From contig NZ_CP113929.1 in the NCBI RefSeq assembly GCF_029392075.1, positions 1,178,001 to 1,242,000 on the forward strand: a DNA stretch of 64,000 nt. Direction: 5' to 3'. This DNA comes from Bifidobacterium sp. ESL0704 (GTDB taxonomy: Bacteria; Actinomycetota; Actinomycetes; Actinomycetales; Bifidobacteriaceae). Shown piece after piece: positions 45,751 through 54,912 of the stretch. Both the position numbers and the translations under genes were made by a program. Numbering within the stretch: the stretch's first letter is position 1; each line of letters opens with the position of its first letter. The notes beneath the pieces were generated by a model. The model did not search any database, was not told where the DNA came from, and saw only the letters and a program-made list of their open reading frames with translations.

Positions 45751-48700
45751 ATGAATAAGATGAGGAAAATAATGGCGGCGCTCGCGGCGTTGCCGATGAG
45801 CCTGGTGGGGCTGGCGTTGCCCGCAAGCGCGCCGGCCGCGCCTGCGAGTGTGCCGGAAGACGGATTGTTGGCGCAATATTCGTTCGCCAGCAAGCCAAGC
45901 GACGGCAAAACCGTTGAGAACACCGCCGCAGGCAGTTCCTTCGGGCCCGCGGTCGCGCAGAATCCGACAGACGGCTACTGGACCGACAAGGCGTTCACGC
46001 TTTCCGGCGGGCCCCATGACGGCAACGGCAGCTGGGTGAAGTTGCCCGCCGATCTGCTCAAGGGCAAGAAGAGCGCCACGGTGCAGATGGAGGTCAAGGC
46101 CGATCCGTCGATGCTCAGTACCTTCCACTTCATGTGGAACATCGGCAACAGCTCCAACAACGAGTATGTCTTCTCGGCCTTGGCATGCCTCAACGGGCGC
46201 ACCCCGTTGGCGGGCATCAAGGCGTTCGGCACGGAAACGCTGGTGCAATCGCCGTCCTGCACGGCACGTGGCAATGAGTGGATGTCGGTGACCGCCACCT
46301 TCGACTCTTCCGGCGACACCAACACCGCCAAGCTCTATATCGACGGCAAACAGGTGGCCTCGGGCAAGGTCCCGGCCACGCCCGCCGATGTGGCCGACCA
46401 GAGCCTGGACACCATCGCGTACTCGCCGTGGGGCGACATGGACTTCAAGGGCGCCGTCTCGACGTTCAGGGTCTACGACACCGCGCTCAAGCCTGAGCAG
46501 GTGGACGCCATCAACCAGGTGGATGCCCAAGTGCACGGAGACGAGATCGCCGGATCGGTGATTGACGGCCTTGGCTTCAGCGACCAGAGCGTGGACACGA
46601 ATTATCTGGCGTTGCCGACCGCAGGAGGCCGGGTGACCTGGCATTCCTCGGATACCGATGTCATCACCGACAAGGGCGTGGTCACCCAACCCGCCAAGGG
46701 CTCGGCCAGCAAAACGGTGACGATGACCGCCTCGACGACGATCCGTGGCATCACCAGAAGCAAAAGCTACACCATCACCGTCGAACCGACGAGCAAAACC
46801 GCCGATGACGTGCTCGCCGAAAAGGCGAAGGGCTATGTCATCCCACCGGTGCTCGCCGATGGCCAGACGCTTCCCGCCGCCATCAAGGGCACCAGCCTGC
46901 AACTGAGTGGAGACAAGAACGTGAGCGTCTCCGCCGACAGGAGTGTTCACGCCGCTGACGGCAAGCTGCGTAGCGGAACCATCACCGCCAAGATCTCAGC
47001 CGACGGCGCCGCCGCACCGGTGAGCAAGAGCTTCTCCGTGCGCGTGCTGCCCAAATCCGACTCGCAGACACTGCTCGCCTATGACCGCAACGCGACCAGC
47101 GAGAACGAGGCCAACAACGGCGACATCGCCCACAGCATGCACCTGGCGCTCAAGGCGGACAAGGACGCCAAATACACGCCGCTCAACGAGAATTACGGCA
47201 TTTTCTTCCCGCTGAGCGCCGATGCCCAGCCGCTGAACATGAACACTGTAGACCATGCGCGCAGCCTGAAGGACCCGTCCGTGCTCTACATGAAGGACGG
47301 CAGCTATGGCGTCCTTAGCGTGCGCACGAACCGCGGCACCGACACGTCGGATCCCTCAGCGCGCGGCAAGGTGCTGTTCGTACCTTCCAAGGATCTGCTG
47401 AGCTACCAGGAGCAGGAGAACTCGGCCAGCCTCATCGACCTGGGGGAGAGAAACGGAGTCAATCAGCCCTACGGTGTCTACGACTCGGCAAGCGACAAGT
47501 ATCTCGTCGGGTGGAAGGACGATGCCGGAGTGGCGAAGTACACCGTCTTCGACAACCTGACCGACAAGACCTCGCATCACGGAGACGTGATGGTCGGTGA
47601 TTTCTCCAGCGTCGGACGAGTGACCGCTTCGACGGCCGCACGCGGATCGTCCGATGGCGCCAATGGCGTCGACGACTTCCGCGGCGGCTTCACCATCCCC
47701 GTCGACAACGCCACCGTGAAGGCCCTGAACGTGCGCTTCGGCCGAATCAAGAACACCGGCGTCAGCAACCTCAAGACCGTCAGCGTCGACAAGGGAAGCG
47801 ACAAGTCGGCGATCAAGCTGCCGAAGAACGTCGATCTGACCTATTCGGACGGCTCAACCGGCTCATTGCCTGTTGCCTCATGGGACACCTCGGCTCTGGA
47901 CACCAGTAAAGCCGGCGAATACACGGTGACAGGCAAGGTCAAACAGACCGAATACCAGGTGCCCTTCGCCGAGGAACGCGCCGACCCGTCCATCGACAAG
48001 TGGCAGTGGAAGCACATGGTCGACGGCAAGGAAACCACGCAGATCAAGTACCTCATGATCGCCACCAACGACATCTACGGTGACTGCTCATGGCAGCATG
48101 GCACGCCACATATGCCGTTGCGCATGGCCGACAGCATCGAGGCGCTCGCCGATACCCCCAACGAGGCAAGCGGCATGATCGATTCCAACGGCTACAACGC
48201 CAAGGAGCATGTCATCCTGCAGAAAGGCGACAAGGACGCCGACGGTGTGCCGATCGAGCACAGCTTCTGGGCCCCCGAGATCCACGAGATCAACGGACGG
48301 CTCACGATTCTATTCATGGCCGGCTATGGCACCAATTGGACCAACGGCAAGGCGGTCTACATGCAGCTCAAGCAGGACGCCTCCGGATATGACATGGATC
48401 CGACCCAGGCGAGCAGCTGGGACGCGCCACGGGCCATCACCCGCGCCAACGGCGACCCGCTCGCGCTCGACGCGAACCACAACGTCGGCATGTCGCTGGA
48501 CATGACGTACTTCAAGGACGGCGACGGCCAATCCTACTACGCCTGGCAGCAGCTTGGCGCCACCTACATCGCCAAGATGAACCCCACCGACCCCGCACAC
48601 GTCACCACCGACCCCGTGCGTATCGTGGCTCCGGAATACGCGTGGAACGTCACCATCGCCGAGGGGCCGAACGTCACCATGCGCAACGGCAAGCTCTACC

Positions 48701-49329
48701 TGATGTATTCGGGTTCGTCGGTCGGCAAGACCTACACCACCGGTCTGGCCGTGGCGGACGCGAAGGGCAGCGATCTGACCGACCCCAAGAGCTGGTCGAA
48801 TCTCAACTACCCGATTCAGAAGTCCGGCATCTTCAACGGCAAATGGCAGCTCGGCACGGGCCACGGCATGTGGAGCGAGGACGAGGACGGCAACCAGATC
48901 TACGTCTTCCATGCCTATGCCAACACCACGACCGGCCTGCGCAACTACAGCGGACGCGACACCTTCGTGCGGCGCGTGCATTGGGCAGCCGACGGCATGC
49001 CTGTCTTCGACATGGACGCGGCCGAGGAACTGTCCAAGCCGACGGTGAGCTTCAAGGTGAAGGTCGTCGACCAGTCCATTGACGGCGGTCATGGAGCCGG
49101 TGCCGGACAAAATCCCGGCAGTGACCACAACGGCAACGGCGGCCAAGCTGCCAACGTGCCGTCGACGTCCGGCTCCTCGGTTCCATCTTCCACAGCCGTT
49201 GCAAAGTCTCTTTCCCGCACGGGTGCAGCGGTTTTGACCGTGGTCGCAGCGGCCTTGGTCTGCGCGGCGATTGCCGTCGGATTGCTGGCAGTCGGAAAGG
49301 TGCGTCAAGGAAAGGAGCATGAAGCCTGA
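45751..49329 (+). CDS. Surface GH43 enzyme with an extra incomplete propeller segment
   Basis: An 1192-residue exported enzyme: signal peptide, LamG domain (about 40-247), Ig-like units, a GH43-like segment (about 440-650) with Asp508 in SLKDPSVLY but no clear second Asp or Glu, an Ig-like unit (about 655-735), a full GH43 domain (about 737-1100) and L1154SRTG1158 with a helix. The full domain has Asp745 (RADPSI), Asp917 (SLDMTY) and Glu971 (AEGPNV), and the segment SFWAPEIHEI. The pattern ADP-SFWAPE is seen in exo-acting arabinofuranosidases of GH43; the exact subfamily cannot be fixed by eye. ATG 45751 is chosen over 45724 for its ribosome site. Last gene of the cluster. Confidence 0.85.
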   Translation: MNKMRKIMAALAALPMSLVGLALPASAPAAPASVPEDGLLAQYSFASKPSDGKTVENTAAGSSFGPAVAQNPTDGYWTDKAFTLSGGPHDGNGSWVKLPADLLKGKKSATVQMEVKADPSMLSTFHFMWNIGNSSNNEYVFSALACLNGRTPLAGIKAFGTETLVQSPSCTARGNEWMSVTATFDSSGDTNTAKLYIDGKQVASGKVPATPADVADQSLDTIAYSPWGDMDFKGAVSTFRVYDTALKPEQVDAINQVDAQVHGDEIAGSVIDGLGFSDQSVDTNYLALPTAGGRVTWHSSDTDVITDKGVVTQPAKGSASKTVTMTASTTIRGITRSKSYTITVEPTSKTADDVLAEKAKGYVIPPVLADGQTLPAAIKGTSLQLSGDKNVSVSADRSVHAADGKLRSGTITAKISADGAAAPVSKSFSVRVLPKSDSQTLLAYDRNATSENEANNGDIAHSMHLALKADKDAKYTPLNENYGIFFPLSADAQPLNMNTVDHARSLKDPSVLYMKDGSYGVLSVRTNRGTDTSDPSARGKVLFVPSKDLLSYQEQENSASLIDLGERNGVNQPYGVYDSASDKYLVGWKDDAGVAKYTVFDNLTDKTSHHGDVMVGDFSSVGRVTASTAARGSSDGANGVDDFRGGFTIPVDNATVKALNVRFGRIKNTGVSNLKTVSVDKGSDKSAIKLPKNVDLTYSDGSTGSLPVASWDTSALDTSKAGEYTVTGKVKQTEYQVPFAEERADPSIDKWQWKHMVDGKETTQIKYLMIATNDIYGDCSWQHGTPHMPLRMADSIEALADTPNEASGMIDSNGYNAKEHVILQKGDKDADGVPIEHSFWAPEIHEINGRLTILFMAGYGTNWTNGKAVYMQLKQDASGYDMDPTQASSWDAPRAITRANGDPLALDANHNVGMSLDMTYFKDGDGQSYYAWQQLGATYIAKMNPTDPAHVTTDPVRIVAPEYAWNVTIAEGPNVTMRNGKLYLMYSGSSVGKTYTTGLAVADAKGSDLTDPKSWSNLNYPIQKSGIFNGKWQLGTGHGMWSEDEDGNQIYVFHAYANTTTGLRNYSGRDTFVRRVHWAADGMPVFDMDAAEELSKPTVSFKVKVVDQSIDGGHGAGAGQNPGSDHNGNGGQAANVPSTSGSSVPSSTAVAKSLSRTGAAVLTVVAAALVCAAIAVGLLAVGKVRQGKEHEA

Positions 49330-49348
49330 TTTCCGGATAGTCGGGTCG

Positions 49349-49379
49349 GGTATCCCGGTGCCGGGATTGCCGGGATACC
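49349..49379 (+). terminator. Hairpin closing the glycosidase cluster
   Basis: GGTATCCCGG (49349-49358) pairs exactly with 49370-49379. Only a short T run follows. Confidence 0.6.
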
Positions 49380-49492
49380 TTGCCGCGATCGATGCATATC
49401 GGGACCGTTCTCAAAAGTGATATCGTAGAATCGGAACGTCACTGCGAAGACGGTCCCGCTTTCAGAATCGGTTTCAGAAGCAAGGGTGCCAG

Positions 49493-50500
49493 ATGAAAGG
49501 TAATAAGATGAATGAACATCAGCATAACCAAGGCAAATTGATCGTCAATTGCATACCCGTTGATGAAAAGGACAGGCAGCGCTTCATCGAGGCTGCGGGC
49601 GACGTGCCCATCGAATTCTACGGCGATCCGGAGCACTATGGCGACATGAAGGTGAAGGCGCAGATTCCTGAGGAGCTGCGCGGAAGGGCCACGGCGGTGT
49701 TGGGCAATTTCGACCCGGCAATCGCCGACCAATTTACCAGCCTTGAATGGTTGCAGACCTGGAGCGCCGGCGTCGACGCCTATATCAAGCCGGGTTTGTT
49801 GCCGGAAAGCGTGAAGATCACCAGCGCCACGGGTGCCTATGGCCAATCCGTGGGCGAACACATGATCGCGATGATGTGGGCGTTGATGAAGAACTTCACC
49901 CGGTATATGCGCGATCAGACGGAACATCAATGGAAGGACGAAGGCACTGTACTCACGCCGAACGGTGCGACCGCGTTGGTTATCGGTACCGGCGACATCG
50001 GCTCGCACTTCGCCGGTCTCGCCAAAGGTGCCGGCATGCATACCCTCGGTGTGCGACGCAGCGCCGACAAGCCCGTCGACGGCGTCGATGAGATGCACGG
50101 TTTCGACGAACTCGATTCGCTGTTGCCGCAGGCCGATGTGGTCGCGTTGTCGTTGCCGCGGGCGGCCGACACCCATCATCTGCTCGACGCTCGTAGGATT
50201 GGCCTGCTGAAAAAAGACGCCATCGTCATCAACGGTGGCCGTGGCGACGCAATCGATGACGATGCCTTGGCCGATGCCTTGAGCCGCAACGCCATCCGCG
50301 GTGCCGGGCTGGACGTCTTCGAGACGGAACCGTTGCCGCCCACTCATCCGTTGTGGGACCAACCGCAGTGCCTGATCACGCCGCATATCGCCGGCGGCAG
50401 CCATCTGGCCAGCAACGATGCCCATATCGTCGACATCGCCGTAGCCAATGTGCGTCGCTACGTCAACGGAGAGCCATTGCAGGACAATGCCCATCGCTAA
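49493..50500 (+). CDS. D-2-hydroxyacid dehydrogenase family protein
   Basis: A 335-residue NAD(P)-dependent oxidoreductase. The Rossmann motif is GTGDIGSHFAGLAKGAGM, the catalytic region includes NGGRGDAIDDDALADAL, GLDVFETEPLPPTHPLW and ITPHIAGGS (candidate Arg, Glu and His). The N-terminal half forms the substrate domain. The related phosphoglycerate/glyoxylate/hydroxypyruvate reductases act on short 2-keto acids, but the substrate here is unknown. ATG 49493 and ATG 49508 both have fair ribosome sites (AAGGG and AAAGG); the longer is given. It stands alone, between the glycosidase cluster and a convergent gene. Confidence 0.85.
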   Translation: MKGNKMNEHQHNQGKLIVNCIPVDEKDRQRFIEAAGDVPIEFYGDPEHYGDMKVKAQIPEELRGRATAVLGNFDPAIADQFTSLEWLQTWSAGVDAYIKPGLLPESVKITSATGAYGQSVGEHMIAMMWALMKNFTRYMRDQTEHQWKDEGTVLTPNGATALVIGTGDIGSHFAGLAKGAGMHTLGVRRSADKPVDGVDEMHGFDELDSLLPQADVVALSLPRAADTHHLLDARRIGLLKKDAIVINGGRGDAIDDDALADALSRNAIRGAGLDVFETEPLPPTHPLWDQPQCLITPHIAGGSHLASNDAHIVDIAVANVRRYVNGEPLQDNAHR

Positions 50501-50542
50501 AGACTAGGAATACCGAAGTGGTCGCACTGTGGCGGTCATCGG

Positions 50543-50607
50543 TTTGAACGTCGACATTGGTGGTCCGGCTTTATTGCAACCGGGCCACCAATGTTATGAC
50601 GCTCAAA
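50543..50607 (+). terminator. Long hairpin after the dehydrogenase gene
   Basis: An inner stem of 50554-50568 with 50580-50594 (one G-T pair) is extended by an outer imperfect stem (TTTGAACGTC against GACGCTCAAA). No T-tract follows. Confidence 0.5.
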
Positions 50608-50675
50608 GGCGATTCTGTTGGTTGGAGTCCGGTTTTCTTACCGTCTTGAAGACATGATGCGATGGGGCAGTCAAA

Positions 50676-50717
50676 TAAAAAAATCCGCCATACCTGACGA
50701 TGCAGGATGGCGGATTT
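50676..50717 (-). terminator. Terminator of the amidohydrolase gene
   Basis: Bases 50681-50691 pair exactly with 50707-50717. Read on the minus strand, the stem is followed by a T run (the complement of 50676-50683). Confidence 0.8.
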
Positions 50718-50776
50718 AGGTTCTATGCAATCGGAAAAGAAGTCAGCGAGAACCTTTTTTCAAAGGATGAGTCGGT

Positions 50777-52123
50777 TTACTTATACGCCTCATCCAGCTG
50801 GGCTTCCATATCGTCGAAACGATCGACGTGCGGGTGGAAGACCGGATGGCCGCCCGCGACCACGAGCAGCGGTTGCTCGAGCGTGCGCAGGTTGTCGACG
50901 GGATTCTCGTTCAAGACCAGCAGATCGGCGGATTTGCCGATCTCCAGCGATCCGGTCACGTCGCCCAGGCCCAGGATCTCGGCGGTGACCTGCGTGCCTG
51001 CATGGAACGCCTCGGCCGGGGTGAACCCGGCAAAACGAACGAGCAGCGCCATCTCGCGCCAAGTGCCGTACTGCGGGACGAACGGCATGGCGGTATCCGT
51101 GCCGACGCCCACCTTGATGCCGGCTTCGTGCGCCTGCCTCGCGCCATTGACCATGCCTTCGACCACCGGCACGGAGTTGCGCATCTGGATGTCGGTCATG
51201 TTCAGTGCTTCCTGCGAAAGGTATTTCATCGGCAGCCCGGCCGAAAGCGTGGGTTCCAAAGCGCTGAAGCCACGAAGCGAATTCGGGTTGTGAAGGAAGA
51301 GCTCGGTCAGCTCGTCATCCAGGGTGCATCCATGCTCGATGGTGTCGACGCCGGCTTTCAACGCGCGGCGAACGCCTTCCTCGCTTTGCGCATGGGCGGC
51401 GACGATGATGTCGTTGGCATGTGCGGTCTCGCAGATGGCGCGCATCTGTTCTTCGCTCATCTGCGGAGCGCCTGCCTCGCCAAGCACCTGGGAATCGGTG
51501 ACACCGCCGGTTGCGGCGATTTTCAGGGCGTTGACTCCATGGTCGATACTGTATTCTGCCTCGCTGCGCGCCTCTTCGGGAGTGGTGCTTTCCATGGCCA
51601 CAAGCGGTGCACCGTGCCCGTCGGGAATCGCGAGCATCGGGCCGGCGGCCAGGATGCGCGGGCCGACCATTTTCCCGGCGTTGATGCGGTCGCGGATAGC
51701 GACGACCTCGTAGCCGACATCACCCACGGTGCGTATCGTGGTGACACCGGAATTCAGCAATGTCATGATGTTGGACTTGCTGGTCTCATACATGAATAAT
51801 TTGCCTGGAGCGGAATGCACCAGCTTCGCGGTTTTGCGCTGGCCTTCGGGCGTGCTGCCCTTGGGATCGAGCGGACGGCCTTTCGAGAAGGTGTGGGTGT
51901 GTCCGTTGATCATGCCGGGGGAGACGACCTTGCCGGTGCCGTCGAGACGATGATAACCCGGAGGAACCACGACGGCCGTCGAAGGTCCGATTTTCCGGAT
52001 CTTGCCCAATCCGTCCACAACGATGGTGATATCGCTCAGGGTACGGCCGTCGTCGTCGCCGGTGGCCACGGTGGCGTGTTCGATGGCGAATGGTTCTATT
52101 ACAGTGTTATGTGATGCGTGCAT
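50777..52123 (-). CDS. Amidohydrolase family protein (prolidase/imidazolonepropionase-like)
   Basis: A 448-residue metal-dependent hydrolase. The first metal ligands are GHTHTFSKG (HxH), a candidate bridging Lys in ALKIAATGGVTDS, His in VAAHAQSEEG and IEHGCTLDDE, and the catalytic Asp in GVGTDTAMP. The set fits the Xaa-Pro dipeptidase (Sgx9260-like) and imidazolonepropionase branch. No signal peptide is seen, so it is cytoplasmic. The start has the ribosome site CAAGGAG. It follows the ECF genes by 133 bases on the same strand and could be co-transcribed, but a functional link to riboflavin is not evident. Confidence 0.85.
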   Translation of the reverse strand: MHASHNTVIEPFAIEHATVATGDDDGRTLSDITIVVDGLGKIRKIGPSTAVVVPPGYHRLDGTGKVVSPGMINGHTHTFSKGRPLDPKGSTPEGQRKTAKLVHSAPGKLFMYETSKSNIMTLLNSGVTTIRTVGDVGYEVVAIRDRINAGKMVGPRILAAGPMLAIPDGHGAPLVAMESTTPEEARSEAEYSIDHGVNALKIAATGGVTDSQVLGEAGAPQMSEEQMRAICETAHANDIIVAAHAQSEEGVRRALKAGVDTIEHGCTLDDELTELFLHNPNSLRGFSALEPTLSAGLPMKYLSQEALNMTDIQMRNSVPVVEGMVNGARQAHEAGIKVGVGTDTAMPFVPQYGTWREMALLVRFAGFTPAEAFHAGTQVTAEILGLGDVTGSLEIGKSADLLVLNENPVDNLRTLEQPLLVVAGGHPVFHPHVDRFDDMEAQLDEAYK

Positions 52124-52256
52124 ATCGTCTCCTTGATAGGCGAAACAGTTTGATGAAAGCTATGCTCCACTCTATCAGGATTTGCCGGATAGAGTCGGGA
52201 AAGAGGCGAATTCGCCGTCTTGTTTTTGTTTGCCGAAAAGCGCTTTGCGGCGTCAC

Positions 52257-54899
52257 CTATAGTCTTACCACCGAGAAGATTCCTGCTTTCAGGCTCAGCA
52301 GCAGCGCAAGATACAGTGCGCACAGCACGATGAAGCACACATCCTTGCCGGTAACATGCATGGCATGCCAATGGGTCCGGCGGATGCCCTCCTCGTAGCT
52401 GCGTGCGTCGAGGGCCAGCGAGAGGTTGTCCGAATGGCGAAGCGCGCCGGCGAAAATGGGCACGATAATGGCCACGATCGCCTGGATTCGTTTAGCCGGT
52501 GTTCCGGTTTCGATACTGCCGCCGCGAGCGGCCTGGGCGTCCATGATGTTGCGCGCCTCGTCGGCCAATGTCGGCAGGAAACGCAGCGCCAGGCTCATCA
52601 CCAGCGCCAGTTCCTGGGTATGCAGACCGAGACGACGCAACGGGGAAAGCAACGAGCCGAATCCGTCGGTCAGCGCCGTGGGCGTCGTGCTTTGCAGCAA
52701 AATGATTCCCAGCAGGATGACGAGCCCGAAACGGCAGGTATAGAGTATCGCCGCCATCACACCCTCGTCGGTGATCGGGAAGTCGAAGAAGGTCACCAAA
52801 GGCCTGCCGGTACGTACGAAGAGCATATTGACGATTCCCATCACCAGAAGCAGTATCAGGAAACCGCGCATCGAACGCAACAAACGTTTGGGACCCAGCT
52901 TCGCCGTCGCCGCGAGAAAGATGACCATGAGCGCGGTGAGTCCCAGCTGCGGCAAGGAGCTGACCATGAACGAGGTGAACATCAGCACGAGGAACACGAC
53001 CAGCTTCACTCTGGGGTCGAGCCGCGCGACGAGATTCGTCTGCTGGCCGATCGCAGTGCCCGTTGCTGATTCAGCGATGCCGGATTCGCCGGTATCGCCG
53101 CCGTTGCCGTTCTCGGCGCCATCGCTGCCGTGCGTCTCTCCCAGAGTGATGACACGGTCGGCGAGCTGACGCGCCTGACGCGGGGAATGGGTGATCATGA
53201 TGACGGTGACGCCGTGCGCGTTGAGCGTCCGTACCAGCGCGTAGATGCGTTCGCTGGCCGTAGTGTCGAGGCCGGCTGTCGGTTCGTCAAGGATCAGGAT
53301 GCTCGGGGCGCAGGCGATGATGCCGGCGATGGCGGCGAGACGTTGCTGTCCGCCGGAAAGCGAGAACGGGGAGCGTTCGGCCAGATCGCTGATGCCGAGC
53401 AACGCCAATGCCTGATTGACACGTTGATCGACGATTTGCTGCGTCAGACCGAGGTTGCTCGGACCGTATGCCACATCCTGCCGTACGGTTTCGGCGAACA
53501 GCTGATGCTCTGGTTGCTGCATCACCAGTCCGATGCTGGAACGAAGCGCTTTTTTGTCATGACGCGACATCGAAGCCAAATCGATGCCTGCGACCTTGAT
53601 CGTCCCGTCATCGGGTTTCGACAGTGCGGTCATCAGCCTCGTCAGCGTGCTCTTGCCGGTGCCGTTGCGGCCCATGATGGCGACGACCTCGCCCTGCTCG
53701 ATACGCATCGAAAAATCATGCAGCGTATCGTTGTCGGCCTTGGGGTATCTAAACGAGACGTGCTCGAAACTCACCGCGGGTTCATCGCCAGAAAGTTCGT
53801 GGTCCTGTGTTTGCGGGGTTTCGTTGTTCCGGTTTTGGCTTGCCTTTGTGCGGGCCGGGCGATGACCTGGTTTCCGCGGCTGATGTGCGACGGCGCCTGC
53901 CGAAACGGTGTCGTTGCTCCCGGCACTGGCGTTTCGGGTGTGGTCTTGGCGTTCACCATCCGCATCGATGATGAGGCCGTCGGGTTTCAGCATCGACGCG
54001 TCGTCCGCGTTGGTCACCGAAAGCTTCAGCGTGGCCTCGATCTGCGAGAGCCTGACCAACTTCCCGTTCTCAAGGCTGAGGATTCGGTCGGCTGCCTTCA
54101 GCTCCTCGGGCCGGTGCGTGACATGGACGATGGTGGTGCCGGCCTGCTGAAGAGCGTCGAGCACACGCAGCACGTCATGCTGAGCTTCCAGGTCAAGCAT
54201 CGCCGTCGGCTCGTCAAGCACGATCATCTGCGGATGCATGGCCAGTATCCCCGCGATGGCGATGCGCTGCTGCTGTCCGCCGCTCATCCTTGATGGGTCG
54301 TCGTCGATAGAATCGTGCATATCGACAGCAGTGAGGGATTCGTCGACCCGTTTCGTGATCTCATCCGGATGCAGCGCAAGGTTTTCCGGTCCGAACGCCA
54401 CATCGTCGCCCACCACAGTGGTGATGATCTGGTCGGCAGGATTCTGGAAGACCGCGCCGATGTTTTTGCGTGCCTTGCGGTACTGGTCGCTGTGCGGGGT
54501 TCCGGAAGAAAACACATCATGGCCAAGCAGGGTCACCGATCCGTCATCGGGTGCGGCAAGACCGGCAATCAACCTTGCCAGAGTGGATTTGCCCGATCCG
54601 TTCGGGCCGACCAGGCATAGGCGTTCGCCGGCACGGATATCAAGGTCGATGTCGTTTAACGCCCATGACTTGCCGCCGTCGTAGCTGAAACGAATGCCGT
54701 CCAGTTGCGCCGCGAACCCGTTGGCGCGGTCCGTTGCGCGGACCGTCGCCGAGCCAGCCTGACTGTTGGAATCCGCATGGCGCGGACTTTCGAGGGATTT
54801 GCCGGAATCTTGCCCGGCGAGGTATGCCGAGGCCGAGCCCTGGTCTTCAAAAGGCGCACGAGGCTCGGCACCGGCTGATTTGCGGGGGACCGTAGTCAT
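52257..54899 (-). CDS. ECF transporter: fused EcfA-EcfA'-EcfT
   Basis: An 880-residue protein joining three ECF parts usually made separately. ABC domain 1 (about 65-290) has Walker A GPNGSGKST, signature MSGGQQQRIAIAG and Walker B MIVLDEPTAMLD. After a polar linker, ABC domain 2 (about 375-600) has GRNGTGKST, LSGGQQRLAAIAG and LILDEPTAGLD. Residues about 640-880 are a membrane T-component with several helices and the two Ala-Arg motifs that couple to the ATPases (AQAARGG, LDARSYEEG). It energises the S-component encoded 13 bases upstream, and is probably expressed from the FMN-riboswitch transcript. It may also serve other S-components elsewhere. Confidence 0.9.
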   Translation of the reverse strand: MTTVPRKSAGAEPRAPFEDQGSASAYLAGQDSGKSLESPRHADSNSQAGSATVRATDRANGFAAQLDGIRFSYDGGKSWALNDIDLDIRAGERLCLVGPNGSGKSTLARLIAGLAAPDDGSVTLLGHDVFSSGTPHSDQYRKARKNIGAVFQNPADQIITTVVGDDVAFGPENLALHPDEITKRVDESLTAVDMHDSIDDDPSRMSGGQQQRIAIAGILAMHPQMIVLDEPTAMLDLEAQHDVLRVLDALQQAGTTIVHVTHRPEELKAADRILSLENGKLVRLSQIEATLKLSVTNADDASMLKPDGLIIDADGERQDHTRNASAGSNDTVSAGAVAHQPRKPGHRPARTKASQNRNNETPQTQDHELSGDEPAVSFEHVSFRYPKADNDTLHDFSMRIEQGEVVAIMGRNGTGKSTLTRLMTALSKPDDGTIKVAGIDLASMSRHDKKALRSSIGLVMQQPEHQLFAETVRQDVAYGPSNLGLTQQIVDQRVNQALALLGISDLAERSPFSLSGGQQRLAAIAGIIACAPSILILDEPTAGLDTTASERIYALVRTLNAHGVTVIMITHSPRQARQLADRVITLGETHGSDGAENGNGGDTGESGIAESATGTAIGQQTNLVARLDPRVKLVVFLVLMFTSFMVSSLPQLGLTALMVIFLAATAKLGPKRLLRSMRGFLILLLVMGIVNMLFVRTGRPLVTFFDFPITDEGVMAAILYTCRFGLVILLGIILLQSTTPTALTDGFGSLLSPLRRLGLHTQELALVMSLALRFLPTLADEARNIMDAQAARGGSIETGTPAKRIQAIVAIIVPIFAGALRHSDNLSLALDARSYEEGIRRTHWHAMHVTGKDVCFIVLCALYLALLLSLKAGIFSVVRL

Positions 54900-54912
54900 G
54901 TTCTGCGGTGTC

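Noticed and set aside
30882..49320. Long open frames on the minus strand across the glycosidase genes
   Set aside because: They are antisense shadows of GC-rich codons with Arg/His/Gly-rich translations, no ribosome sites and no domains.
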